DNA of 64,000 nt from Lonicera japonica (GCA_021464415.1 CM038470.1:28545601-28609600), one strand, 5' to 3'; counted from the first letter of the stretch, positions 35,740 through 46,005 are shown. Program-made: numbers and translations. The notes: generated from the letters alone by a model not told the origin.

Positions 35740-35820
35740 TATTTATAGCAAAAAAGAGGGTCATGTACCTGTTTGTCGCGCGACAAACCCATATCCAGGA
35801 GGGATTGTCGCGCGACAATC
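35740..35820 (-). promoter_or_regulatory. Promoter of antisense gene 2
   Basis: On the - strand: perfect 18-bp palindromes GATTGTCGCGCGACAATC (35803-35820) and GTTTGTCGCGCGACAAAC (35771-35788), then TATAAATA at 35740-35747, 26 bp from the nearer core. The gene starts about 70 bp further on. The motif and TATA box are the same as in the LTR. Confidence 0.75.
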
Positions 35821-36160
35821 CTGATTGGTACCCCTGTTTTTTTACCTTTTTTACACGTAAGAGTCATTTTTGCCAAAAGAATCAGTTTTGTATGCATTGT
35901 GCTCACTCTGTTCTTTTGCAAGGACCCTAAGTACCACCGCATCACACAGTATGGCTCTTAAATTTATTGATTCATGTAATTATTTAAATATTTCATCACA
36001 GATAGGGAATAAATAAACATATGTCACCATCATAAATAAAGATTTTCATAAATCTAATAAAAACGGTTTTCAAAACTAAAAGAACTACTAACAAAACCTT
36101 TGTCTGATGTCTAAAATAAGGCTACATATCTGTTTGAACTAACTAAGAATACATGAAAAA
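35821..36160. other. Spacer between the two antisense genes
   Basis: AT-rich with no ORF. TTTATT near 35963 gives AATAAA on the - strand about 200 bp past the stop of the PMD gene, a possible poly(A) signal. Confidence 0.45.
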
Positions 36161-36529
36161 CTAGTCTACCCTAGCGCGCTTCGACACGCTCCCGCTATCA
36201 CCCGAACCCTCCTCAGGAATAGGATCGACCACTAGGATGTCCAAACGAAAGGGAACTGCTACCTGAGAGGGCCCCGTCGACTGAACCGGAGCCGTGGGAC
36301 GAATCACTAAGGACTGTGAACGCCTGGAGGTCCAGCTACTGCTCCTCCGAGACTCCGTTCGAGCGCGAGAGGAGGATAGAGGGTCATCCACCCGTAGAGA
36401 CACATCGATCGTCCTCTGATAATCACGCATGTACGCCGTGGGGTCCCGACCGACGAACTGGAAGAGGTTCCAGTTGTAGAGATACTGGGCATGAATGGCC
36501 CTCAGATCCGCCGTACGAACGCTCACCCG

Positions 36530-36614
36530 CTGCAAAAGGCAAAAGAGAGAGAATTAGCACATTTTTATAAATAAATATAAAAGAACGACAGAGAACAAAA
36601 ATGAAAGGACGTAC
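36530..36614 (-). other. Intron 4 of antisense PMD gene
   Basis: 85 bp on the - strand: GAG|GTACGT donor at 36614 and CTTTTGCAG|CGG acceptor at 36530. Both sides are in phase 0 and the joined frame is open, which is strong support for real splicing. Confidence 0.8.
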
Positions 36615-37691
36615 CTCATCACCTACGCGACCGCCCAGATAATCGAAAGTATCCTCGGGCAAAGGGTACTCGGGCACGGTATAGCGGCGAGGACCAGAGC
36701 CAACATAAGTAATGTCTCGAGGAAGTGATGGGATGTCAACCAGAGGAACAGATGGACCCACCAGTACCGCCGCAGAAGTAGATCCACCCTCCTCACGGAT
36801 CGGGAACAATGGAGGCTGAGAAGAAGAACCACCGAGACCAGGAGATCGGGCCAGAGGGCCCATGGTAGTCGATGGAAGAGTGGTCAGCGTGGCATAATTG
36901 CGGACACCCAGAGGATTTGCAATGGCCGTCACTCTTAGAGGGGTCTGCCCAAACTACTCATAATCTGCCCCGAAGTCCTCGGGCTCCCAGGACCGCTTTA
37001 TAAAAAATTTCTCCCCCTCTCTCAGCAGCCTCAACAGCATAAAAAATGACCCCCAGAGATACCGAAGGACCGGTAGGAAACTCAAAATCCTCAGCACGCT
37101 ACTCCTCCATAGGCGTCGTCTGAGGCGGTTGCTCTGGAACAGCCGCTGCCCCACCTTCTTCGCCTCCCTCGAGTCTATCATCTCCGTCCTCGGCAGCAGC
37201 AGGAATACCCTTCCCCCCTCGGGGTCCTCGTCGTCAGAATTGAGAATATTGTCCCTCTGATCGGGGAAAGGTGGCAGATGACCAGGGACCGTCCTAGACA
37301 GATGAGTCTTTCCTCGTCTGTAGTTGGGGTCGCCTCCCAATGCCCGGTACCTCTCATAGAAAACCCGTCCCTGAGTCCCTTTTTGCTCCCTCATCAAGTA
37401 ACGGGCAGCAAAAATAGTATAATCTCCCTCCTCAGTGAACTTCTAGAAGCCAAGTCCGTCCGCCAGAGCCTGCACCGTCACTGGGTCGATCTCGCCCGTC
37501 CGCCTCATCAGAACTGATGGGAATAGTGGAACCCGAGGCCACTGGGCCGGTGTGTGCTGGCGGATAACTCTGTCGCCCAAATAGAAATGGAGGCCATACT
37601 CGTCCCTAATCATCCGCCTGGTCCTCGAGGCGGTCAAAGCACAACCATACCCGAAGTGGAGACCCAGATCACCCCAGGGGGGCCACTCAAT

Positions 37692-37778
37692 CTGAACAAA
37701 AGAACAAAATTTCATTTCAATTATTTCAATTATATTTACTATTCATTTATTAAAAAGAAAGAATACTAAAATACTTAC
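37692..37778 (-). other. Intron 3 of antisense PMD gene
   Basis: 87 bp, AT-rich, donor GAGCAT|GTAAGT and acceptor TTGTTCAG|ATTGAG. Phase 0 is kept on both sides. Confidence 0.8.
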
Positions 37779-37950
37779 ATGCTCCTCCAATAGGTCATGG
37801 ACCGCAGCAGCTCTAGTCTCTCAGGTCCGATATACATAAAGAGCTCTATAGTTCCCCGCGATAAATCGACGGAGAAGGGGGAACTGATCCTCGTTCTCAA
37901 CGAGGAGATCCACCTGGACACGACCTAGACGGGTATAAGCCACGAACTAA

Positions 37951-38024
37951 CTCTGAGAAAAGGAAGAAGACACAAGAATATTAGCGACAATCAACAAATA
38001 AAATAAAAGGGCAGAAATTTATAC
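37951..38024 (-). other. Intron 2 of antisense PMD gene
   Basis: 74 bp with donor GAG|GTATAA and a pyrimidine-rich acceptor ending CAGAG|T. A phase 2 to phase 1 join fits the frames, although the first full codon after it is now TAG. Confidence 0.65.
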
Positions 38025-38636
38025 CTCCTAAGCAATGAAAAGCCCTTGAGGTTCAGGGTCAAATGACGGGAAACCTGGTTCATAGCAACATAAAGAACAG
38101 CAAGAATAAAGCCGCCCCAGTCGTAATCGAACATAATGCTGAAATCTCAAAGAAAGGGCAGCCACGAGAGATGGGCTGTGTCCCCCCCACGGGCCTCGAA
38201 CAAATCATAAAGCATCAGCAAGAGAAGGACGCTGGCATATTGGCGTGCCTCCTGTCGGGTCATTGGCACTCCTGGGGTATCGTGTCACCAGAACTCCATC
38301 ACTCTGAAAACTATCCTATCGCACAACCGATACCCTCTGCCGTCAGACGTAAAGGGACGTCAATCTAGATAGGGACCCCCTAAAGGAATCTCGGTCAGAG
38401 CAAATAAATCCAGGGGGTCATCGTCATCTCCCTCCAGCTCCAATGAAAAGTGTGAGTGGTGTCCTACCAGCGAGAGGCCAGAGTTGACACCAACACTGCC
38501 GCCCTAGATACCCGCTCCGGGAGGGCGTCAAAAAGAGGACCAAACGGAGTCGCAAAGAGCAACTCCTGAATAGGGCCGGTGCCTGTCGCCACTCTAAAGA
38601 AATAGTATTGGGGGAACCCCAACCTTGGCCAAACCA

Positions 38637-40984
38637 CTACAAACAACAAAATGGGGATGTAGATGTAAATACAGGATTATGAGGGTACTTTGCTATAATT
38701 ATGAGAGTTATAGGGCTATGAGGGTAAATTATGAAATTTTCTGAAACCTAAGGGTACTTTGGTGTAATTATGAGAGTTATAGGGTTATGAGGGTAAATTA
38801 TGTAATTTTCCAAAACTTGAGGGTACTTTGGTGTAATTATGAAAGCTATAGGGTTACGAGGGTAAATTATGTAATTTTCCAAAACTTGAGGGTACTTTGG
38901 TGTAATTATGAGAGTTATAGGGTTATGAGGGTAAATTATATAATTTTCTAAAACCTAAGGGTACTTTGGTGTAATTATGAGAGTTATAGGGTTATAAGGG
39001 TAAATTATATAATTTTCCAAAACCTGAAGGTACTTTAGTGTAATTATGAGAGTTATAGGGTTATGAGGGTAAATTATGTAATTTTCTAAAACCTGAGGGT
39101 ACTTTGGTGTAATTATGAGAGTTATAGGGTTATGAGGGTAAATTATGTAATTTTCCAAAATCTGAGGGTACTTTGGTATAATTATGAGAGTTATAGGGTT
39201 ATAAGCGTAAATTATTTAATTTTCCAAAACCTGAGGATACTTTGGTGTAGGAGTTACTTTGGTGTAATTATGAATAGGGTTATGAGGGTAAATTATGTAA
39301 TTTTCCAAAACCTAAGGGTACTTTGGTGTAATTATGAGAGTTATAGGGTTATGAGGGTAAATTATGTAATTTTCCAAAACCTGAGGGTAAATTATGTAAG
39401 GGTTATTCCAAAACTTGAGGTGTAATTATGAGAGTTATAGGATTATGAGGGTAAATTATGTAATTTTCCAAAACCTGAGGGTACTTTGGTGTAATTATGA
39501 GAGTTATAGGGTTATGAGGGTAAATTATGTAATAATTTTCTAAAACCTAAGGTAATTATGAGAGTTACTTTGGTGTAATTATGAGAGTTATAGTAATTTT
39601 CCAAAACCTATAAGGGTAAATTATATAATTAAATTATGAGAGTTACCAAAACCTGAAGGTACTTTAGTGTAATTATGAGAGTTATAGGGTTATGAGGGTA
39701 AATTATGTAATTTTCTAAAACCTGAGGGTACTTTGGTGTAATTATGAGAGTTATAGGGTTATGAGGGTAAATTATGTAATTTTCCAAAATCTGAGGGTAC
39801 TTTGGTATAATTATGAGAGTTATAGGGTTATAAGCGTAAATTATTTAATTTTCCAAAACCTGAGGATACTTTGGTGTAAATACAAGAGTTATAGGGTTAC
39901 GAGGGTAAATTATGTAATTTTCTAAAACCTAAGGGTACTTTGGTGTAATTATGAGAGTTATAGGGTTATGAGGGTAAATTATGTAATTTTCCAAAATCTA
40001 AAGGTACTTTGGTGTAATTATGAGAGTTATAGGATTATGAGGGTAAACTATGTAATTTTCCAAAACCTGAGGGTACTTTGGTGTAATTATGAGAGTTATA
40101 GGGTTATAAAGGTAAATTATGTAATTTTTCAAAACTTGAGGGTACTTTGGTGTAATTATGAGAGTTATAGGGTTTTGAGGGTAAATTATGTAATTTTCCA
40201 AAACTTGAGGGTACTTTGGTGTAATTATGAGAGTTACAGGATTATGAGGGTAAATTATGTTATTTTCCAAAACCTGAGGGTACTTTGGTGTAATTATGAG
40301 AGTTATAGGGTTAGGAGGGTAAATTATGTAATTTTCCAAAACCTGAGGGTACTTTGATGTAATTATGAGAGTTATAAGGTTAGGAGGTTAAATTATGTAA
40401 TTTTCTAAAACCTGAGGGTACTTTGGTGTAATTATGAGAATTATAAGGTTATGAGGGTAAATTATGTAATTTTCCAAAACCTGAGGGTTCTTTGGTGTAA
40501 TTATGAGAGTTATAGGGTTATGAGGGTAAATTATGTAATTTTCTAAAACCTGAGGGTACTTTGGTGTAATTATGAGAGTTATAGGGTTAGGAGGGTAAAT
40601 TATGTAATTTTCCAAAACCTGAGGGTACTTTGGTGTAATTATGAGAGTTATAGGGTTATGGGGGTAAATTATGTAATTTTCCAAAATCTGAGGGTAGTTT
40701 GGTGTAATAATGTGAGTTATAGGGGTATGAGGGTAAATTATGTAATTTTCAAAAACCTGAGGGTACTTTTGTGTAATTATGAGAATTATAGGGTTATGGG
40801 AGTAAATTATGTAATTTTCTAATCCTAAAAGATATCACAAGTAAAAGTATGTGTTCACTAAATCGAACAATACTTCTAGGCAGACATGCATACTAACATA
40901 AGAATTGTTTAAACACATGCAGGAAACGACATAAATAATAGGACAAATAAATACACGAAAGGAAGGAATTTCAAGAAAACATAC
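38637..40984 (-). other. Intron 1 of antisense PMD gene, with minisatellite
   Basis: Donor CTCTG|GTATGT at 40984 and acceptor TTGTTTGTAG|TGG at 38637. It is 2348 bp, almost all a 69-bp tandem repeat. The other introns are 74-87 bp. Confidence 0.7.
38681..40818. repeat. 69-bp minisatellite, about 31 copies
   Basis: Period 69 measured between GAGGGTACTTT starts (38681, 38750). The unit contains GGTACTTTGGTGTAATTATG, then AGAGTTATAGGG, GAGGGTAAATTATG and TTTTCCAAAACCTGA. The copies are mostly close, with a scrambled section at about 39240-39660. A segment near 39000-39260 recurs near 39640-39880, which shows a multi-unit duplication. Because 69 is a multiple of 3, long ORFs appear on both strands; I regard them as by-products. 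Confidence 0.95.
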
Positions 40985-41368
40985 CAGAGACCGTCGACGG
41001 ATCTCATGAGAAACAAGCTCCATCAAGAACCAAGGAACATCCGGGCCCGGAGCAGCCCGGGTAACGTCTCGGTAGACCACCACCCGACCGCGGTCCACCC
41101 CGTTCTCGCCGTACCAGTCGAGGTCCGCCCAATCATCATGGTGAGGGCTGCACCGTAGATCTCCCTGGGCATCGGTAAAGGTGACCTCCTCCTGGTCACC
41201 CTCAAGACAATCGGGCTGTGCAGGATCCATCGGTATATGGGTAAAATAATGAAGAAAGTCGAAAAAGTAGAGAAAGCGGCAGGGCTTCCGTGCTTGAGAT
41301 AAGAGAGAAAGAGAGCTAGAGAGAGAAAGAGAAAGGAAAGAATGAGGTGGAATGAGCTCAGCAACGGG

Positions 41369-41455
41369 TTTATATATTGGTTGAATATGTCGCGCGACAA
41401 AGGGACAATTTGTCGCGCGACAAACTCCTCTCCACCGAAATGTCGCGCGACATTT
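41369..41455 (-). promoter_or_regulatory. Promoter of antisense PMD gene
   Basis: On the - strand: three perfect TGTCGCGCGACA palindromes (41441-41452, 41411-41422, 41388-41399). One extends to AAATGTCGCGCGACATTT (41438-41455). TATATAAA follows at 41369-41376, 11 bp past the last palindrome. A CT-rich leader (TTTCTCTTTCTCTCTCT-like) then leads to the ATG at 41230, about 140 bp from the TATA box. Confidence 0.8.
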
Positions 41456-42387
41456 TGTCCCCTCCCCTAATTTTTTGACCTTTGTCTCATTTTGTATCCT
41501 GCAGGAATACTTCAGAGGAACAGTTTTCGAAAAACCTTTCTGAATACCGCGCACTCATGATAAAAATTTGAGGAAAAGACTTCCAAGTCATCTCTCCAAA
41601 AATGTGAGAACAAAATACAACGGTTAAAGTAATCTTTGATCTCTCAAAAAGGACTAACACCAGCAATAAGAATGAGGAAATATCATAATAAGACGGGAAT
41701 AGAAAAAATTGAAAAAGTAAAAAAGAGAAAGAGCCTGCATGAGAGCCCAGAGTGAGAAAAAGAAACAGAAATGCAAGGTGACAGGGAGAGCCACACCAAA
41801 AGTGACAGCTAGGGCAAAACCAGCTCAGGGCTTCGTTTTGGGTGAGTAAGGCTCCTGATCACGACGAAGGGATAAAAGGGACTCTTGGTCAAAAACAGAG
41901 AAGGCCAAGAAAAGTCTTTCCAAAAAGAGGGAGAAATAAGGACATCGAAAAACAGAAAACGATGTGGGCCCACCAAAAGTAAGAACTAAAAAGACCAGAG
42001 ATCAGGGATTGACCTTTCATGCAAATTTTCTTTTCAGCACGATACAGAAGAGATGACTTGGAAAAACTTCAAATCATCACTCTACGAAGAACAGAAAGGA
42101 TCCGAAAAATGCTCTCTGAGAGAAGTATCCTCACTCGAGGAAAACATGAGAGTAAAATTTCAGAAAGATACGGGAAAAGGACATCCGGATAAAGTTTAAA
42201 CTCCTGAGAAGCTATTTTTACTCTCGCAAAATTTTCTCTCTCTCACTCTAGCAGTCTAAGACAGACAACCAAATTCACCGAAGTACGACACAAACCCTCC
42301 GTCAAGCAAATCACGAGCACGAGCCCTCGCCAGAGGCAAAACTACTCATAAAAAGCCCTCCTAGAGGCAGGTTTCTTTCTTTCTACA
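41456..42387. other. Non-coding region before 62-bp repeats
   Basis: Purine-rich on the + strand (AAAGAGAAAGAGCC, GAAAAAGAAACAG and similar). It has no domain-bearing ORF. It may be untranslated 3' sequence of the genomic RNA. Confidence 0.5.
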
Positions 42388-43066
42388 GATCAAAGCCCTC
42401 CCAGAGAGGCAAAGTGGAGCAATGGTGGTCCTCCCACATGAGGCGAGAAGATCAAAGCCCTCCCAGAGAGGCAAAGTGGAGCAATGGTAGTCCTCCCACA
42501 TGAGGCGAGAAGATCAAAGCCCTCCCAGAGAGGTAAGGTGGAGCAATGGTAGTCTTTCCACATGAGGCGAGAAAATCAAAGCCCTCCTAGAGAGGCAAAG
42601 TGGAGCAATGGTAGTCCTCCCACATGAGGTGAGAAGATGAAACCCCTCCCAGAGAGGCAAAGTGGAGCAATGGTAGTTCTCCCACATGAGGCGAGAAGAT
42701 GAAAGCCATCCCAGAGAGGCAAAGTGGAGCAATGGTAGTCCTTCCACATGAGGCGAGAAGATCAAAGCCCTCCCAGAGAGGCAAAGTGGAGCAATGGTAG
42801 TCCTCCCACATGAGGAGAGAAGATGAAAACTCTCCTAGAGAGGCAAGGTGGAGCAATGGTAGTCTTCCCACATGAGGCGAGAAGATGAAAGCCCTCCCAG
42901 AGAGGCAAGGTGGAGCAATGGTAGTCCTCCCACATGAGGCGAGAAGATCAAAGCCCTCTCAAAGAGACAAAGTGGAGCAATGGTAGTCCTCCCACATGAG
43001 GCGAGAAGATTAAAAGCCCTCTCAGAGAAGCAATGTGTAGCAATGGTAGTCCTCCCATCTGAGGCA
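42388..43066. repeat. 62-bp tandem repeat, about 11 copies
   Basis: Starts of GATCAAAGCCCTCCCAGAG at 42388, 42450 and 42512 give a period of 62. The unit continues GGCAAAGTGGAGCAATGG, TAGTCCTCCCACATGAGG, CGAGAA. Copies vary by a few substitutions. Degenerate CTCTCCGGAGGCA pieces at 43100-43160 extend the theme. Stops do not accumulate on the - strand, but 62 is not a multiple of 3, so no repeat protein is implied. Confidence 0.92.
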
Positions 43067-43257
43067 AGTGGAGCAAATGAAAGTCCTCGAAAGAGGCAAT
43101 GAGGTAACAAAAGCGCTCTCCGGAGGCAAAACCAAACACAAATCCTCTCCGGAGGCATTCACGAACACTTTTTTTGCATACACAACTTCCTTAGAGTTCT
43201 TGCGGGAGCCATGGACCATGGTCTCTTCCAATCGCCTCAATTCCTTGTAAGCAAGGA

Positions 43258-43275
43258 GCTTGAGTCGAGAGGGTC
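43258..43275 (+). other. Candidate polypurine tract of Tat element
   Basis: GCTTGAGTCGAGAGGGTC directly precedes the 3' LTR. Its GAGAGGG core is purine-rich but short, so this is only a candidate. Confidence 0.4.
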
Positions 43276-44723
43276 TGTAGACACCCCGATCCGTGAACCC
43301 CGCAAGAACCCTAATGACCTTCGAGAAGTACAGTTTTGGGGTCCAAGACCCACCCGAGCACCCAAAACTGCCCCGAAAGGGTTTGTTGGCCAAACAAACC
43401 TGTTTTTAAGGGGAATTGTTGCACGAAAAATCAGTATGTCTCGCGACAATCTCCCTTGTGTCGCACAACAAACCCCTCTAACCCCAGACCATCCACTCTC
43501 TGACACATCAGTCTGTCAGAAACGTCACTTCAGCCGTTTGTCGCGCGACATTGTATACATTGTCGTGCGACACATGCCCCTTCTAGGGAAGTGTCCGCGA
43601 CATACCCTTCCCACCACTATAAATAGGCCAACACCCCCAAGGGTTCAAGACAGCAATTTGGGATTGAAGAATTATTGGCTTAAAATCTGATTTTCTAGTC
43701 TTTCGTCAAGTATTTTATATTATTATCTTATTTCTGAAGAATTATCGAATCCATTCCGACACTCGACTTGTCCCGCTTCTGGAATTGAGTTCTCGGAAAT
43801 ATTGGAATAAGGAAAATATTATTATCGCCGGAGATCTCTCTATCGTATTATATTTTCTTTCTTATTATTATTCTCGTCGGGAAGGTAAAAAAAATCTCTT
43901 ATAGCATTTAACATTAGATATCTGTGTGCTTATTTTACTTCTGTTATTTTGTCCACGTTTTATTTGAATAAACTTATTGCCAAGTTACAAATAGTCTACT
44001 ATTTTCAAAACAAAAGACCCTGATAAAATCATTTACAAAACCAGAAGAGTAAGTACATTATCATCGAAATAAAATTTTGTTTTCAAAACCCGGACCGGTA
44101 AAACTTACTTAGGAATTAAAAAACCCGGTATATCCTGTCTCTTCCATATATTGTGATATGTCTGGTAGAATTCCCCTCAAGAGTTCTAATTCCATATTAT
44201 ATTAGTCCCGATGCAAGATCCGAATTCCCCTCACTTATATTTTCCTTTGTTGAAAATAAAATATCGAATCTCGAAACACAAAGGTTTTTCATCCCTTTCC
44301 CCGTCTTTCCCAAAAAATTAAGGTTTTTCACTTGAAAAGTAGTAGACTGTCAGTAAAAGCATTCAAGTTTTTCAACATAAAAACATATAAGACCACTAGA
44401 GACCGAAAGGGCAGAACGGATGCTTAACACCTTCCCAATCTGTAACATAGTTTTCAAACCCTATAGAATCTGGTTTCGTAGACAAACGTGTAGAGAAAGA
44501 TTTATCTGTAACCTTTCCTCTTACACGACCCCTTTTGTTCGTTTTCTCGTAAAACGTACTGGCGACTCTGAACGAACCCTCTTGCATCTAGAAATAGGAT
44601 AGAGAGACACCCGATTTGAATTATCAACATCTAGAAGCAAATGGAACGACGGAATCCTTTTCGACGTTTCAGACGCCCAACAACGGGAAAGAGACCTGGG
44701 AGTCACATTTGCGGATTCTCACA
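43276..44723 (+). repeat. 3' LTR of Tat element
   Basis: TGTAGACACC...GATTCTCACA, colinear with 25151-26640. It has the TATA box at 43618 and decayed palindromes; those at 43536-43547 and 43560-43571 are well kept. A deletion of about 90 bp lies near 44225. Confidence 0.95.
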
Positions 44724-44728
44724 CATAC
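44724..44728 (+). other. Target site duplication CATAC, right
   Basis: Matches 25146-25150. Copy C resumes with TATGCC. Confidence 0.95.
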
Positions 44729-44901
44729 TATGCCATTCGTCGCCCAACACTTGTACTAACCCTAATCACAAATGCCTAAAACATCCCTAATAAGACAAGC
44801 GTTTAACAGGGGTTTTCTTCAATTACAAATGGTGGTAGTCGATGAAGATCCAAGCACACATACTCAATTTGGCGATCAAGCTCATATGCTTGGGGGGCAA
44901 T

Positions 44902-45507
44902 TAAGAGAGCATAATTTATCTAAACAAGTTAGACCGAAACTATTGGGCCCATGGCCTAGCAGCCCCAGCCTTTTATCATGGTGGAGACCCAAACTTGAGT
45001 AAGAGAAACATTCAAAGTACATCGCCGACTAAGTTGACATGTAACCGAGTAAAGTACATCAAGACTGAACTGGTCGTTCTTATGTCCTCAGGTAATGTCA
45101 ACATGCGCCGAGGAGATTACTTGTATGCCGATATGATCGCCCCTACCAATGAGGACGAGATACCTGCACTTTAGCTGAGTAGTACAATGTCATGCCGATG
45201 TGAGCGTTGTAACTAATGAAAAAAAGGACAGCTATAAAGTTTGCTAACATATTGTGGATAAGATTAAATCCGATCCACATATAAAAGTGCTACAGTGTAG
45301 CTTATATTTTACCCTTTGATATATTTTTGCTAGTTACCCAAGTGGAGCATTTTAACCCTAATTCTATGCATAAAAATAAAAAGGGATGGCTCATAATGGG
45401 GGATCCGAGCAAAAAATCTAGAAAAATGAGAAGAGAGAAAAAATAGCTGTTAGCTTGTCTTCTTTTTCTTAATAAGATTTCCAAAGCAAGAAAAGTGCAC
45501 ACCCCAC
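44902..45507 (+). repeat. 3' LTR of copy C, truncated
   Basis: Starts TAAGAGAGCATAATTT (TG changed to TA) after the purine tract GGGGGGCAAT. It ends at CACCCCAC, about 100 bp short of the LTR end, where the sequence jumps back to a mid-LTR position of another copy. Confidence 0.8.
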
Positions 45508-45988
45508 AAGCAGTGCAACGTCATGCCGTCGTAAGCATTATAACTAGTAAAAAGAGGAGAAGTGTAAAGTGTTAAGTTAGCTAATTAAGATTCAATCCAC
45601 ATATAAAAGTGTTATAGTGTAGCTCATATTTTACCCTTTGATGTCGTTTTACTAGTTACCGTAATGGAGTTGTAACCCTAATTCTATGGATAGAAATAGA
45701 AAGGAGTAGCTCATAATTGGCGATCCGAAAAAGCTAGATCAAAAAATCTAGAAAAAGGAAAAAAGAGAGAAAATAGCTAATAGCTTGTCTTTTTGTTCTT
45801 AATACCATTTTTAAAGCAATAAAAGTGCACACACACCCATAAAAAAGAGGATTTCTGGTATATGTGAAAATCACTAGAGGAACCTACCTTAAAGCCAAAC
45901 CACGTTTGTCTTTTCTCCTTTATTTCTGATCAGTACACTCATTCTTGCTAGAAACTTCATCCTATGGGCTCGGCCAAATTTTTGGTCA
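45508..45988 (+). repeat. 5' LTR of copy E, 5'-truncated
   Basis: Begins at GCAGTGCAACGTCATGCC, has TATAAAAGTG near 45604 and runs to TTTTTGGTCA. It matches the second half of the copy A 5' LTR, including CCGTAATGGAGTTG. Confidence 0.8.
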
Positions 45989-46005
45989 CCTTCAAAAGAA
46001 TATCA

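Larger units (their letters stand above)
36161..41230 (-). pseudogene. Antisense gene 1: five-exon plant mobile domain (PMD) gene
   Basis: Five exons are supported by GT-AG sites on the - strand: 41230-40985 (donor GTATGT), 38636-38025 (acceptor TTTGTAG, donor GTATAA), 37950-37779 (donor GTAAGT), 37691-36615 (acceptor TTGTTCAG, donor GTACGT) and 36529-36161 (acceptor TTTTGCAG). The phases of the last three junctions agree. Exon 1 opens MDPAQPDCLEGD. Exon 2 has the PMD core: THTFHW near 38450, EMTMTP near 38430, DLFALTEIPLGG near 38400, RQEARQYASVLLLL near 38240 and YDWGGFILAVLY near 38120. The C-terminus is hydrophilic and ends SKRARVD, a possible nuclear signal. In-frame stops (near 38145, 37948, 37830, 37444, 36955), an exon 1/2 frame mismatch and small indels make it a pseudogene. 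PMD genes are known in plants (MAIN/MAIL) and as passengers in transposons. Confidence 0.75.
25151..44723 (+). mobile_element. Tat-lineage Ty3/gypsy retrotransposon, 19.6 kb
   Basis: LTRs of 1490 and 1448 bp with TG...CA ends, an exact 5-bp target duplication, a tRNA-Arg-like primer site, and the + strand order gag, protease, RT, RNase H, archaeal-type RNase H, integrase. The second RNase H and the long region after integrase with antisense genes place it in the Tat group (Ogre/Retand/Tat-like), by established family knowledge. All + strand genes are broken. The LTRs differ at about a dozen sites over one 215-bp stretch compared by eye (25481-25695 against 43634-43848). It is therefore not recent, but it is younger than the family F array it interrupts. 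Confidence 0.92.
20570..45507 (+). mobile_element. Family F LTR retrotransposon, copy C (split by Tat element)
   Basis: 5' LTR 20570-21301, pol relic, antisense ORF relic, then interrupted at 25150 by the Tat element. It resumes at 44729 and ends in a 3' LTR (44902-45507) cut short where it joins copy E. Without the insertion its internal size equals that of the other units. It has neither the solo LTR of A/E nor the Helitron of B/D. Confidence 0.75.

Noticed and set aside
35676..35961. Overlapping ORFs around 35.7-35.9 kb on both strands
   Set aside because: They translate the palindromes and TATA region. Near-symmetry of the palindromes creates mirror ORFs.
36316..37517. + strand ORFs over the PMD exons (36316-36570, 37278-37517 and others)
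   Set aside because: Shadow frames of the GC-richer antisense exons; no domain.
39132..40684. Several long ORFs on both strands (97-129 residues) with a 23-residue repeat
   Set aside because: They are translations of the 69-bp minisatellite. Because 69 is a multiple of three, stops are avoided repeatedly in two frames. No start context or domain, and the array lies in a predicted intron.
40835..41554. A single 239-residue - strand ORF
   Set aside because: It runs through the promoter palindromes and TATA box and past a good splice donor. I kept only the part from the ATG at 41230 to 40985 as exon 1.
38681..43066. CRISPR array
   Set aside because: Both arrays are contiguous tandem repeats without unique spacers, in a plant genome.
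42514..43158. Leu/Ser-rich repeat ORFs on the - strand
   Set aside because: By-products of the 62-bp tandem array. The period is not a multiple of three and frames change from copy to copy.
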